Assembly (NCBI RefSeq): GCF_017310645.1
Contig: NZ_JAFLRH010000026.1
Coordinates: 1-32,335 of the forward strand
Source: Paradesulfitobacterium ferrireducens
Lineage (GTDB): Bacteria > Bacillota > Desulfitobacteriia > Desulfitobacteriales > Desulfitobacteriaceae
DNA length: 32,335 nt
Reading direction: 5' to 3'
This document shows, piece by piece, positions 24,682 through 32,255 of this stretch (positions are counted from its first letter, which is position 1; the number at the start of each line of letters is the position of its first letter). The notes under the pieces were generated by a model. That model searched no databases. It was given only the letters and a program-made list of their open reading frames with translations, and was not told the origin of the DNA. Both the position numbers and the translations under genes were made by a program.

Positions 24682-24849
24682 ATGAATACTCCTCAAGAGA
24701 TCGCTACCCGTATTACTATTGCCTGGCTTCATGCATTTGCGGTCATTACCAAGGAACTGGGCCATGTCGAACAGCATGTCCCTACCTCTAAAGAAGTCAG
24801 TGAGTTTTTTATTGAAATTCACCGAACGGTTCAAAAAACCAACGAGTAA
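24682..24849 (+). CDS. Small 55-residue conserved-looking protein, unknown
   Basis: ATG at 24682 preceded by an almost perfect AAGGAGGTGATC ribosome site, stop at 24847-24849. The protein begins MNTPQEIATRITIAWLHAFA and ends QKTNE. It has no cysteines; the middle (ITIAWLHAFAVITKEL) is a hydrophobic or amphipathic helix and the rest is predicted helical. It is divergent from the PBP gene. The strength of the ribosome site makes it a real gene; I do not recognise the family. Confidence 0.72.
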   Translation: MNTPQEIATRITIAWLHAFAVITKELGHVEQHVPTSKEVSEFFIEIHRTVQKTNE

Positions 24850-25036
24850 CGACAACTGGGATTTTACATAGTAAGAAAGACGAGCAGTTTTTCAAATCAA
24901 AAACCCACGATTTTCTTAACTATCGATGGAATTTTTCAAAACCACCTTGCTAAGAAATTCGTGAGTTTAAATCTATTTTCTCCTTAGCGCTTAAAAGCAT
25001 ACAACTCAAATTATGGGTTTTTAGTTAATATTGGGA

Positions 25037-25060
25037 AAAGCCACAGGTCTCTGTGGCTTT
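25037..25060. terminator. Bidirectional terminator
   Basis: AAAGCCACAG (25037-25046), loop GTCT, CTGTGGCTTT (25051-25060). It serves the convergent 55-residue gene and LysM gene. The 185 bases before it hold only a loose inverted repeat (CACGATTTTCTTA at about 24906 and TAAGAAATTCGTG at about 24951). Confidence 0.8.
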
Positions 25061-25083
25061 AAATTATAAATTAGAAAAATGAT

Positions 25084-25560
25084 TTAGTAACGTGGGGGAA
25101 TTTCTAACCGTTGTCCCGGATAAATAAGATCAGGATTTCCCAAACGGTTGTAACCGGCTAGTTCTCTCCAGTCTAACCCGTAACGCTTAGCAATTTTATA
25201 CACGGTTTCCCCTTTGCGGACAACATGAACATAGCGCCGGGGACGTGGTTCAATATCCACATCAAATTCCGTATGCTCAAAATGTCCGGGGAGGCAAGGA
25301 CTGCCAAATTCCGTTTTGGTGGCGTGGATGGTTTCAGCCATCCCGGGTCCGGCATATCCGGAAACTTCAAAACCGGGCATGCCGGCTCCTGTGTGCATGA
25401 AGTGGCCGGGCGTGGGAACAAACCCTGCGGTTTCAGCGGCCGGTCCCATCATCATTTGACCATCCGGCATTTGCATCATTTGATCTTGAGTGAACTGTTG
25501 TTGCGGCATGAAACCGGGGGCTGCCAAAACATTTACCTGCTGGCGCTTTCCAAAAAACAT
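25084..25560 (-). CDS. LysM-domain protein, SafA-like spore or envelope protein
   Basis: 158 residues. The C-terminal LysM domain (about 112-156: YVHVVRKGETVYKIAKRYGL, then NPDLIYPGQRLEIP) binds peptidoglycan-type glycans. The N-terminal two-thirds is low-complexity and rich in Met, Gln, Gly and Pro (FMPQQQFTQDQMMQMPDGQM), as in spore-coat proteins. There is no signal peptide, which fits a spore coat protein assembled from the mother cell, such as SafA. The start at 25560 follows AAGGAGG by nine bases; the earlier in-frame Met lacks a ribosome site. Confidence 0.82.
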   Translation of the reverse strand: MFFGKRQQVNVLAAPGFMPQQQFTQDQMMQMPDGQMMMGPAAETAGFVPTPGHFMHTGAGMPGFEVSGYAGPGMAETIHATKTEFGSPCLPGHFEHTEFDVDIEPRPRRYVHVVRKGETVYKIAKRYGLDWRELAGYNRLGNPDLIYPGQRLEIPPRY

Positions 25561-25679
25561 ATCGTTATTCCTCCTTAAATCCATAACCTGATCTCTATAA
25601 AATATCAGAAATGCCTTATCTGATATCAAATTATGGAAATAGAGGATGATCGTGCCTGTACGCTCCTTATTTTACTAAT

Positions 25680-26393
25680 TTATTTCTGTTCACCCAAGAC
25701 AGAACGCAGAATATTAGGCAGACCGTAATAATGGCTCCCGGCCCCATAGCCTGTCTTTAAGACTGTCATCTCAGGAAAAGGACCTTGCTTGGCCAAAACC
25801 TTAATCAGAGCTGCACCGGTCGGGGTGATTAACTCTCCGGTAATCCCGGAGTCTTTCATTTCAAACCCGGACAGAAGTTCTAAAACAGCAGGCGCCGGTA
25901 CCGGCAAGATTCCGTGAGCACACTGAACAAAACCGCGAGACCAGGGTAAAACCGGGATGACAATTTGTCCAATGTCTAATTCATCCAGGGCTAAACAGGT
26001 ACCTACAATATCTATAATCGAATCCACGGCACCGACTTCGTGAAAATGTACTTCTTCCGTGCTCACTCCGTGAATATGGGCTTCTGCTTCGGCCAGAGCG
26101 CGAAAAACCCGGATTGAATTTTCTTTGGTCCGGGTACTCAGGGCACCGTTCTGAATCATCCGGTCAATATCCTGAAGACGGCGATGACTGACATCTTCCG
26201 AGACCTTAACATCAACCTGTATAGATTCAATGCCTTCAACAGTAACCTTCTTAGTCCCGATTTCGAAGCCGGTTAAACCACAAGACTTTAATTGGGCGGT
26301 CACATTTTCCAGATCGATTCCCAACGCTACCAGGGAACTGAGTGCCATATCCCCGCTGATTCCCGCGAAGGCATCCCAATACAAAATCTTCAA
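25680..26393 (-). CDS. larC: LarC1: N-terminal half of nickel-insertion protein LarC
   Basis: 237 residues. Motifs of LarC N-terminal part: MKILYWDAFAGISGDMALSS, AHIHGVSTEEVHFHEVGAVD with several metal-binding His, LPVPAPAVLELLSGF, ELITPTGAALIK, and the end KTGYGAGSHYYGLPNILRSV. LarC inserts nickel into the P2TMN precursor in a CTP-dependent reaction. Full-length LarC is about 400 residues; the C-terminal half (LarC2), which carries the CTP-binding site, is missing. No LarC2-like frame follows in any of the three frames before the LysM gene. TTG start overlapping the larB stop (TTGA), with AAGGAG upstream. Confidence 0.88.
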   Translation of the reverse strand: MKILYWDAFAGISGDMALSSLVALGIDLENVTAQLKSCGLTGFEIGTKKVTVEGIESIQVDVKVSEDVSHRRLQDIDRMIQNGALSTRTKENSIRVFRALAEAEAHIHGVSTEEVHFHEVGAVDSIIDIVGTCLALDELDIGQIVIPVLPWSRGFVQCAHGILPVPAPAVLELLSGFEMKDSGITGELITPTGAALIKVLAKQGPFPEMTVLKTGYGAGSHYYGLPNILRSVLGEQK

Positions 26394-27169
26394 AGTTGTT
26401 TCTCCTTCCTGCGATAGAAATTAAGACGCCTTAAGATGGCTGCTGCCAGGGAGGCCGCCCCAAAACCATTGTCAATATTGACTACCCCAATCCCGGAGGC
26501 GCAACTGTTCAGCATACTGAGAAGGGCCGCTAAACCTTGAAAATTAGCACCGTACCCGATACTCGTCGGGACGGCTATAACCGGCTGTTCCACTAATCCC
26601 CCGACCACGCTGGCCAAAGCACCTTCCATTCCGGCCACCACGATAATAACATCTGCTTGACTTAGTTCCTCCCTGGAGTCCAAAATTCTATGCAGACCGG
26701 CAACCCCGACATCAAATAATGTGGAAACCGGAAACCCAAAATAGCGGGCTGCAAGCACCGCTTCCTGTGCTACCGGCAGATCTGCTGTCCCGGCGGTAAT
26801 CACAAGAATTCTGCCCTCGGATATAGGATCGGCGAGCGGGTGCAGCAAAAAACAACGGGCTAAAGGATCATACTGTCCCTGAGGAAAATGGGCCTGGATA
26901 ATCTCTGCTTTGGCCTGATCCAGACGGGTTGCCAAAACATTGGGAACGGCGGCCCCGAGATGTTCAATAATACTTATGATCTGGCCGGAAGTCTTCCCTT
27001 GACAAAAGATAACCTCAGGCTGGCCGGTACGCAGCGCCCGCTGATGGTCCAGCCGGGCAAAACCAAGATTCTCTGCGGGAAAGTCTTTAAGTCTTAATAA
27101 AGCGTCTTCAATAGAAGAGCTTCCCTCTTGAACCGAGGTTAATATCTCTCTTAACCGCTGTTCGTTCAA
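26390..27169 (-). CDS. larB: LarB: pyridinium biscarboxylic acid synthase
   Basis: 259 residues. The C-terminal half is PurE-like: ILVITAGTADLPVAQEAVLA, FDVGVAGLHRILD, VIIVVAGMEGALASVVGGLV and AVPTSIGYGANFQGLAALL. LarB carboxylates and hydrolyses nicotinic acid adenine dinucleotide to make the precursor of the nickel-pincer nucleotide. Located between larE (28-base gap) and larC (overlap), so one transcript. Length fits the family (about 250). Confidence 0.93.
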   Translation of the reverse strand: MNEQRLREILTSVQEGSSSIEDALLRLKDFPAENLGFARLDHQRALRTGQPEVIFCQGKTSGQIISIIEHLGAAVPNVLATRLDQAKAEIIQAHFPQGQYDPLARCFLLHPLADPISEGRILVITAGTADLPVAQEAVLAARYFGFPVSTLFDVGVAGLHRILDSREELSQADVIIVVAGMEGALASVVGGLVEQPVIAVPTSIGYGANFQGLAALLSMLNSCASGIGVVNIDNGFGAASLAAAILRRLNFYRRKEKQL

Positions 27170-27197
27170 TTAAACACCTTCTTCACGTAAGCACATC

Positions 27198-28019
27198 TTA
27201 CGGGTTTAGACTGCCTGAGCGGAGTCCCTCTAAATCAAGGGTAATAAAGCGAAATCCAAGCTTTAATAATTCTTTGACAATCTCCTCTTTATGCTCAAGA
27301 AATTTAGAAAATAAAAATGTCGGAACCTCAATCCGGGCCAAATTCCCATGAACCCGCACGCGCCGTTCGGAAAAACCTAGATTGGTCAGCACTTGTTCGC
27401 CCTGGGCTACTTGTTCCAGGATTTCCGGAGAAATTTTCTGTCCAAAAGGGATGCGTGAAGCCAGACAGGCTTGAGCAGGCTTATTCCAATTGGGCAGCCC
27501 GCGCTTGCGAGCCAGAAACCTAATTTCAGCTTTCGTTAATCCGGCCTGCAGCAGCGGACTAATAATCCCTAATTCACGCAAGGCCTTAAGCCCCGGCCGG
27601 AAATCCCCCATATCCGAGCGGTTTGAACCTTCAGTTAATTGAAGCGCCCTTCTATCTGCCTCTTGCTTCAATAAGGAAAACAAAGCATGTTTACAATAAT
27701 AGCAACGCTCGCTGGAATTCTCGGAGAAGCCAGGGATTTGAAAGACATCAATTGTCAGCACCTTGAGTTCAAAACCCAGAGTTTGGGCCAGTTCCTGAGC
27801 CTCTCTCTCTTCAGCCGGTGCGATCATGGCTCCCTTTACGAAGAAGGCCAAAGCATTATTTCTCAGAGTTTCTCGGGCTACTGCGGTCAAATAAGTAGAA
27901 TCCACTCCACCGGAATACGCCACTGCTACTTTGCCCAAATTCCGCAAATTATCAATTAATGCCTTTTCCTTCAACAAAGCCTCTTCGAGTCTAACTTCTT
28001 CTGTCTGCACGCTCCCCAC
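27198..28019 (-). CDS. larE: LarE: ATP-dependent sulfur insertase
   Basis: 273 residues. The PP-loop AVAYSGGVDSTYL (about 33-45) adenylates the substrate carboxylates. The family cysteine lies in QACLASRIPFG; an extra CYYC pair (SSERCYYCKHALF) gives three conserved cysteines. That is the pattern of LarE proteins that carry a [4Fe-4S] cluster and can act catalytically, rather than the single-Cys sacrificial type. The start is GTG at 28019 with a weak ribosome site. First gene of larEBC1, promoter at 28040-28068. Confidence 0.92.
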   Translation of the reverse strand: MGSVQTEEVRLEEALLKEKALIDNLRNLGKVAVAYSGGVDSTYLTAVARETLRNNALAFFVKGAMIAPAEEREAQELAQTLGFELKVLTIDVFQIPGFSENSSERCYYCKHALFSLLKQEADRRALQLTEGSNRSDMGDFRPGLKALRELGIISPLLQAGLTKAEIRFLARKRGLPNWNKPAQACLASRIPFGQKISPEILEQVAQGEQVLTNLGFSERRVRVHGNLARIEVPTFLFSKFLEHKEEIVKELLKLGFRFITLDLEGLRSGSLNP

Positions 28020-28039
28020 CCCCGCCTACATATACCACC

Positions 28040-28068
28040 ATTCTACCGAAAGGAGGACATGCAGTCAA
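28040..28068 (-). promoter_or_regulatory. Sigma-A promoter of the lar operon
   Basis: Read on minus: TTGACT (28063-28068), 17-base spacer, TAGAAT (28040-28045). It is close to consensus and 20 bases before the larE start codon. Confidence 0.7.
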
Positions 28069-28105
28069 AGCAAATTCAAAGGAGTCAATATATCAAAGAG
28101 ATAAA

Positions 28106-28131
28106 GAGACAGAGCCTAAATGCTCTGTCTC
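28106..28131 (-). terminator. Terminator of the fix operon
   Basis: Ten-base-pair stem GAGACAGAGC (28106-28115) and GCTCTGTCTC (28122-28131), loop of six. On minus it is followed by TTTATCTCTTT. It lies 43 bases past the fixX stop. Confidence 0.65.
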
Positions 28132-28173
28132 CTACTCATACTAATAAGTTATCACACTTTTAATGAGGAAGCA

Positions 28174-28455
28174 TTAACCGTTTTTCCAGGAAACTCCGAA
28201 GCCGCCGCGAGGATATCCCCACAGGATATTGCCGAAAGGACAGCCAATCCGGCAGGTGCCGCATTCTAAGCAGCCCTCATAGCCGACAGAGATGCGTTTT
28301 TCTTCTTCATCCCAGTCATAGACGTGGGCCGGGCAAATGCGGGTGCAAGGCTTATCCTGACATTGTTTAAGGCAGACTTCAGGATCAGCGATTTTGATAT
28401 GGTTTAACTTGTCCGTATTAAAGCGGACTAGATACAGCTTGTCATCTAATTTCAT
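28174..28455 (-). CDS. fixX: FixX: ferredoxin-like protein
   Basis: 93 residues with cysteines in CLKQCQDKPCTRICP and CLECGTCRIGCP, matching FixX, which carries a [4Fe-4S] cluster and takes electrons from the flavoproteins. Conserved IGCPFGNILWGYPRGGFGV end. ATG at 28455 overlaps the fixC stop (ATGA) and has GGAGG eight bases upstream. Last gene of fixABCX. Confidence 0.93.
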   Translation of the reverse strand: MKLDDKLYLVRFNTDKLNHIKIADPEVCLKQCQDKPCTRICPAHVYDWDEEEKRISVGYEGCLECGTCRIGCPFGNILWGYPRGGFGVSWKNG

Positions 28456-29744
28456 TTCAGCGCCCTCCATGCCCCGAAGAGGTCTCCAATTAACGCACCC
28501 TTGGAGCGGTGTTCAAAGACCATCTTCATGATTTGTTTTTGACGCTCTTTCTTCGGTGTTTCATCAGCCGTAAAGAACATTCTGGCCGCATTCATCATGA
28601 TTTCAGGATATACTTGGAAGAAGTGCGGATTATCTTCAAAGAATCCGGTCACTTTCCGGTATTTATGCAAGTCTTTGACGACAAAAGAATCCCGCAGGCG
28701 GGTTTCATACACGCTCATTGCCTGATCGCTCACATCACCGGCCTGGATAGCCTGAGCCGCCACTTCTCCGGCGATTTTACCGGAAGTCATAGCCAGATTG
28801 GAACCTTCACGATGCAGACCATTTACGAGCATGGCTGTATCCCCAACGACCATGACCCCTTGGCGGTGCAGCTTCGGCATTGCATTATAGCCGCCTTCGG
28901 GAATCAAGTGCGCCAGATACTCTTTAGTTTCTCCGCCTTGAATCAAGCGTTTGACATAAGGTTTAGCTTTTAAGGATTCGAGCAGGTCATTAGGCGTCCA
29001 CTTTTTGCGGATAAGCGGTTCGAGCAAGGCGCCTACCCCTACGGAAAGGGAATCTTTATTCGTATAAATAAAGGCGGTGCCTAACATTCCGTCCGTTGAA
29101 TCTCCAAAAAGTTCGATAGTCGCACCTTGTCCCGGCTCAAGACAGAAACGATCTTCAAGTTTCTCTTGCGGCAGCTGGATAATTTCCTTCACGGCCACAG
29201 CCACTGTATCCGGGCGCAGTTGCGGAGCCAATCCGGCTTTTTTGGCAATGAAAGCATTGACGCCCTCAGCCAGAATAACGACTTTGGCACCTAAATCTCC
29301 TTCGGCCCGCCCGGTGCGTACGCCCACGACGTTATCTCCTTTGTAAAGGAGATCTTCCACCACGGTTTCCGTAATAATCATGACCCCGGCTTTTTCAGCC
29401 TGTTGGCCCAGCCACTTATCAAATTTAACCCGGAGCACCGTATGCGCATTATAAGGCGGTCCAGCCCAAGCAGGATCACGATAAGCTGCGGCAAAGATTT
29501 CATCCCCGCTTAAAAAGCCGTAACGCTGTTCAATCACAGGACGCTCCAGCGGAGCTTCTTTCCAGAACTCAGGAATAACAGCCTCAGTGGCTCGGGAATA
29601 GAGAACACCGCCCATTACGTTTTTAGTACCCGGATAATCACCGCGTTCGATCACGACTGTTTTCATCCCTGCTCTGGCGGCACTGATTGCGGCAGCCAAG
29701 CCAGCCGGACCGCCACCAACGACGATCACATCAAAGTTTTCCAC
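28452..29744 (-). CDS. fixC: FixC: ETF-quinone oxidoreductase-like flavoprotein
   Basis: 430 residues. The FAD-binding motif VVGGGPAGLAAAISAARAG (7-25), the ERGDYPGTKNVMGGVLY segment, and the second FAD motif GVMVVGDTAMLVNGLHREG are typical of FixC. It passes high-potential electrons from FixAB to the quinone pool. GTG start at 29744 with GGAGG seven bases upstream. Length matches the family (about 430). Confidence 0.94.
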   Translation of the reverse strand: MENFDVIVVGGGPAGLAAAISAARAGMKTVVIERGDYPGTKNVMGGVLYSRATEAVIPEFWKEAPLERPVIEQRYGFLSGDEIFAAAYRDPAWAGPPYNAHTVLRVKFDKWLGQQAEKAGVMIITETVVEDLLYKGDNVVGVRTGRAEGDLGAKVVILAEGVNAFIAKKAGLAPQLRPDTVAVAVKEIIQLPQEKLEDRFCLEPGQGATIELFGDSTDGMLGTAFIYTNKDSLSVGVGALLEPLIRKKWTPNDLLESLKAKPYVKRLIQGGETKEYLAHLIPEGGYNAMPKLHRQGVMVVGDTAMLVNGLHREGSNLAMTSGKIAGEVAAQAIQAGDVSDQAMSVYETRLRDSFVVKDLHKYRKVTGFFEDNPHFFQVYPEIMMNAARMFFTADETPKKERQKQIMKMVFEHRSKGALIGDLFGAWRALK

Positions 29745-29756
29745 TTTTTTCCCTCC

Positions 29757-31082
29757 TTACTTGGCCACGCCGTGCTGAAGGCGTTTCTTAAATTCCTGAG
29801 TCATCGCCGGGACGACCTGGAAGAGATCGCCCACGATTCCGTAGTTAGCCACCCGGAAAATACCGGCATCTGGATCATTGTTAACCGCAATGATAAAGTC
29901 AGAAGTCTCCATTCCTACCAAGTGCTGAATGGCCCCGGAAATACCAAGGGCAATATAAACTTTCGGGCGAACCGTAACCCCGGTTTGTCCGACCTGCTGA
30001 TCATGGGAAAGCCAACCGGCCTCAACCGCGCCGCGGGTACCGGCAATGGTACCTCCGAGAACATCGGCCAGTTCTTGGGCAATTTCAATATTCTTCTTAG
30101 AGCCAATACCTAAGCCTACGGCAACGATGATTTCCGCCTTATCCAGGAAGATGCTCTTGGCATCCCCTTTAATGAACTCGACCACCTTGGTTCGGACTTC
30201 ATCCTCGGAAATTCCAAGTTCTTCGCGAATGATTTCGCCCTGGCGGCCTTCCACGCGCTCCGGCATCGCCATAACACGCGGTCTTACGGTCGCCATCTGC
30301 GGGCGGCGTTTCTTGCATTGAATGGTTGCCATGATATTGCCGCCGAAAGCAGGACGGGTTTGGAGTAAAAGTTTGGTTTCCGGATCAATGCTTAAAACCG
30401 TGCAGTCAGCTGTCAGGCCGGTCTGCATGCGGGTGGCCACTGCCGGGAAGACATCGCGCCCCATGGCCGTAGCGCCCATCAAAACGATTTCCGGCTGGTA
30501 TTTGCGGATCAAGTCTGTAATAGCCTCGGCATAAGGCTCCGTCCGGAAATATTTGAGCACCGGGTCGTCGACAACATAGACTTTCTCCGCTCCGTAAGCA
30601 AAGGCTTCAGAAATCACCGGATCAAGGTCCTGCCCGACAATCACGCCGCAAAGATCGCAGCCGATAGCGTCGGCAAGCTTGCGGCCCTCTCCCAGCAACT
30701 CCCAGGATACCGGTGCCACTTCACCGTGCTTGTACTCGATAATAACCCAGACGCCGCTCCAGACATCTCCGCCGGCGACAACCGGTTCTTTCTTCTTGCT
30801 TGTTTTGGCATAATCCTTGACCGAATCCGGAAGAGGCTCGGACTTATTAAATTCTTTGGCCTCCCCTTTTTCGGCATCGCTGTTCTTGGTGGCAGAGCTA
30901 CCAGCTCCTTCCGGCAAAGAGAGTGCATTCGCCGGGCAGACGGTAACACAGCTGCCGCAATTCGTGCACTTGTTGGGATCGACCGTTGCCAAGCCATCGA
31001 CCAGATCAAGGGCTTCCACCGGGCATTCTACCACACAGGCACCACAGCCGATGCATTTGGCTTTATCTACTACAACTGACAT
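29757..31082 (-). CDS. fixB: FixB/EtfA with N-terminal 2[4Fe-4S] ferredoxin domain
   Basis: 441 residues. The N-terminus is a two-cluster ferredoxin: C10, C13, C16, C20 and C39, C42, C45, C49. A charged linker (about 60-100) joins it to the EtfA domain (about 105-441), with the FAD-binding GSKKNIEIAQELADVLGG, VGQTGVTVRPKVYIALGISG and NNDPDAGIFRVANYGIVGD blocks. Ordinary FixB is about 320-360 residues; the ferredoxin extension is known from bifurcating ETFs such as CarE of Acetobacterium. The ATG shares one base with the fixA stop (TAATG). Confidence 0.94.
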   Translation of the reverse strand: MSVVVDKAKCIGCGACVVECPVEALDLVDGLATVDPNKCTNCGSCVTVCPANALSLPEGAGSSATKNSDAEKGEAKEFNKSEPLPDSVKDYAKTSKKKEPVVAGGDVWSGVWVIIEYKHGEVAPVSWELLGEGRKLADAIGCDLCGVIVGQDLDPVISEAFAYGAEKVYVVDDPVLKYFRTEPYAEAITDLIRKYQPEIVLMGATAMGRDVFPAVATRMQTGLTADCTVLSIDPETKLLLQTRPAFGGNIMATIQCKKRRPQMATVRPRVMAMPERVEGRQGEIIREELGISEDEVRTKVVEFIKGDAKSIFLDKAEIIVAVGLGIGSKKNIEIAQELADVLGGTIAGTRGAVEAGWLSHDQQVGQTGVTVRPKVYIALGISGAIQHLVGMETSDFIIAVNNDPDAGIFRVANYGIVGDLFQVVPAMTQEFKKRLQHGVAK

Positions 31083-31915
31083 TAGTGTTTTCCTCCCTTC
31101 GCCAGGGGATGGGTCATAATGATATTTTGTTGAAACATCTTTTCAACAACCATGGCGGCGGCACCTTGAGGATCTTTCATGCCGTCGATTTTATCTCCCC
31201 CTGAACGTGCCGGGGGCGGGAAAATCCGAACCACACTGGTTGGGGAACCTTTTAGTCCGAGTTGAGTCGTGTCATACGGGAGGCTCTTAGCTTCCCAGTA
31301 TTCAGGCTCGTACTTGGCTGCCTTCATCATGTTCGGGAGTGAGGCATAGCGCAGTTCATTCAGCTCTTTTTCAACGGTAATAAGTGCCGGGAGCATCGCT
31401 TTTGCCACTTCGCGGCCGGCTTCGGTTTTACGCTCAACGGTAACCCAACCATCATTTAAGTCACGGACTTTAATGGCATAGGTTAACTGGGGAAAGCCCA
31501 GGCGCTGGGCTATCCCGGGACCGGTTTGAGCCGTATCCCCGTCAATCGCTTCTTTACCGGTAAAGACCAGGTCAACCGGGTCGCTCTCATGAACCTTTTG
31601 AATCGCCACGGTTAAGACATACGCAGTAGCTAAAGAATCTGACCCCGCAAACGCACGGTCACTTAAAAGAATTGCCCGGTCCGCACCAAAAGACATCGCT
31701 TTTTTTAAAGCTTCTTTGGCTTGCGGAGGCCCCATGCTGATGATAGTGACTTTGCCTCCGACTTTCTCTTTGAGTCGAATTGCTTCCTCTAAAGCATGGG
31801 CATCATACGGGTTTATGATGGATGGCACTCCTTCCCGCATGAGCGTATTGGTCGCCGGGTCAATCCGGACTTCCGAAGTATCCGGAACTTGCTTTAAACA
31901 GACCAAGAAATGCAC
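31082..31915 (-). CDS. fixA: FixA/EtfB: electron-transfer flavoprotein beta subunit
   Basis: 277 residues. EtfB features: MHFLVCLKQVPDTSEVRIDP, INPYDAHALEEAIRLKE, the nucleotide-binding FGADRAILLSDRAFAGSDSL, and DLVFTGKEAIDGDTAQTGPG. In FixAB this subunit receives NADH electrons and bifurcates them with FixB. GTG start at 31915 with GGAGG nine bases upstream. First gene of fixABCX. Confidence 0.94.
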   Translation of the reverse strand: MHFLVCLKQVPDTSEVRIDPATNTLMREGVPSIINPYDAHALEEAIRLKEKVGGKVTIISMGPPQAKEALKKAMSFGADRAILLSDRAFAGSDSLATAYVLTVAIQKVHESDPVDLVFTGKEAIDGDTAQTGPGIAQRLGFPQLTYAIKVRDLNDGWVTVERKTEAGREVAKAMLPALITVEKELNELRYASLPNMMKAAKYEPEYWEAKSLPYDTTQLGLKGSPTSVVRIFPPPARSGGDKIDGMKDPQGAAAMVVEKMFQQNIIMTHPLAKGGKH

Positions 31916-31966
31916 AATGGATTCCCTCCTCTATTCCTAAGTTGCATATATTGCCACCCTAAGCAT

Positions 31967-31995
31967 AAATTACACACATGTACATGATAGTACAA
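31967..31995 (-). promoter_or_regulatory. fixA promoter with overlapping palindrome
   Basis: Read on minus: TTGTAC (31990-31995), 17-base spacer, TAATTT (31967-31972). The inverted repeat TGTAC-N6-GTACA (31979-31994) overlaps the -35 box, a position suited to a repressor. The regulator is unknown. Confidence 0.5.
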
Positions 31996-32142
31996 ACATC
32001 TAAAAATTACAAGAAAAAGAAGAATACTTTCGATTTATACATTAAGAATACATTGTATATATGGATTCTATATGTAGAAGTTTATAAATACTCCGTATCA
32101 CTCGCGGGTCTTTGACACTTGCGTTTATATAGAAATCCCTAC

Positions 32143-32167
32143 AAGCCTTGAAAACAGGGCTTTTTTT
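32143..32167 (+). terminator. IS-internal terminator (right copy)
   Basis: AAGCCT (32143-32148), 8-base loop, GGGCTT (32157-32162) running into seven T (32161-32167). It lies before the transposase promoter and would block read-in transcription. Confidence 0.7.
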
Positions 32168-32255
32168 ATTGGAAAAATGTCAAATTCTCTTCAATTATTA
32201 GTGCGTAATTTTGCGTAATGTGTTATAATGTAAGGGATTGGAGGGGATTGTTGCT

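Noticed and set aside
24646..24855. 69-codon minus-strand frame
   Set aside because: Antisense to the small plus-strand gene at 24682, which has a far better ribosome site.
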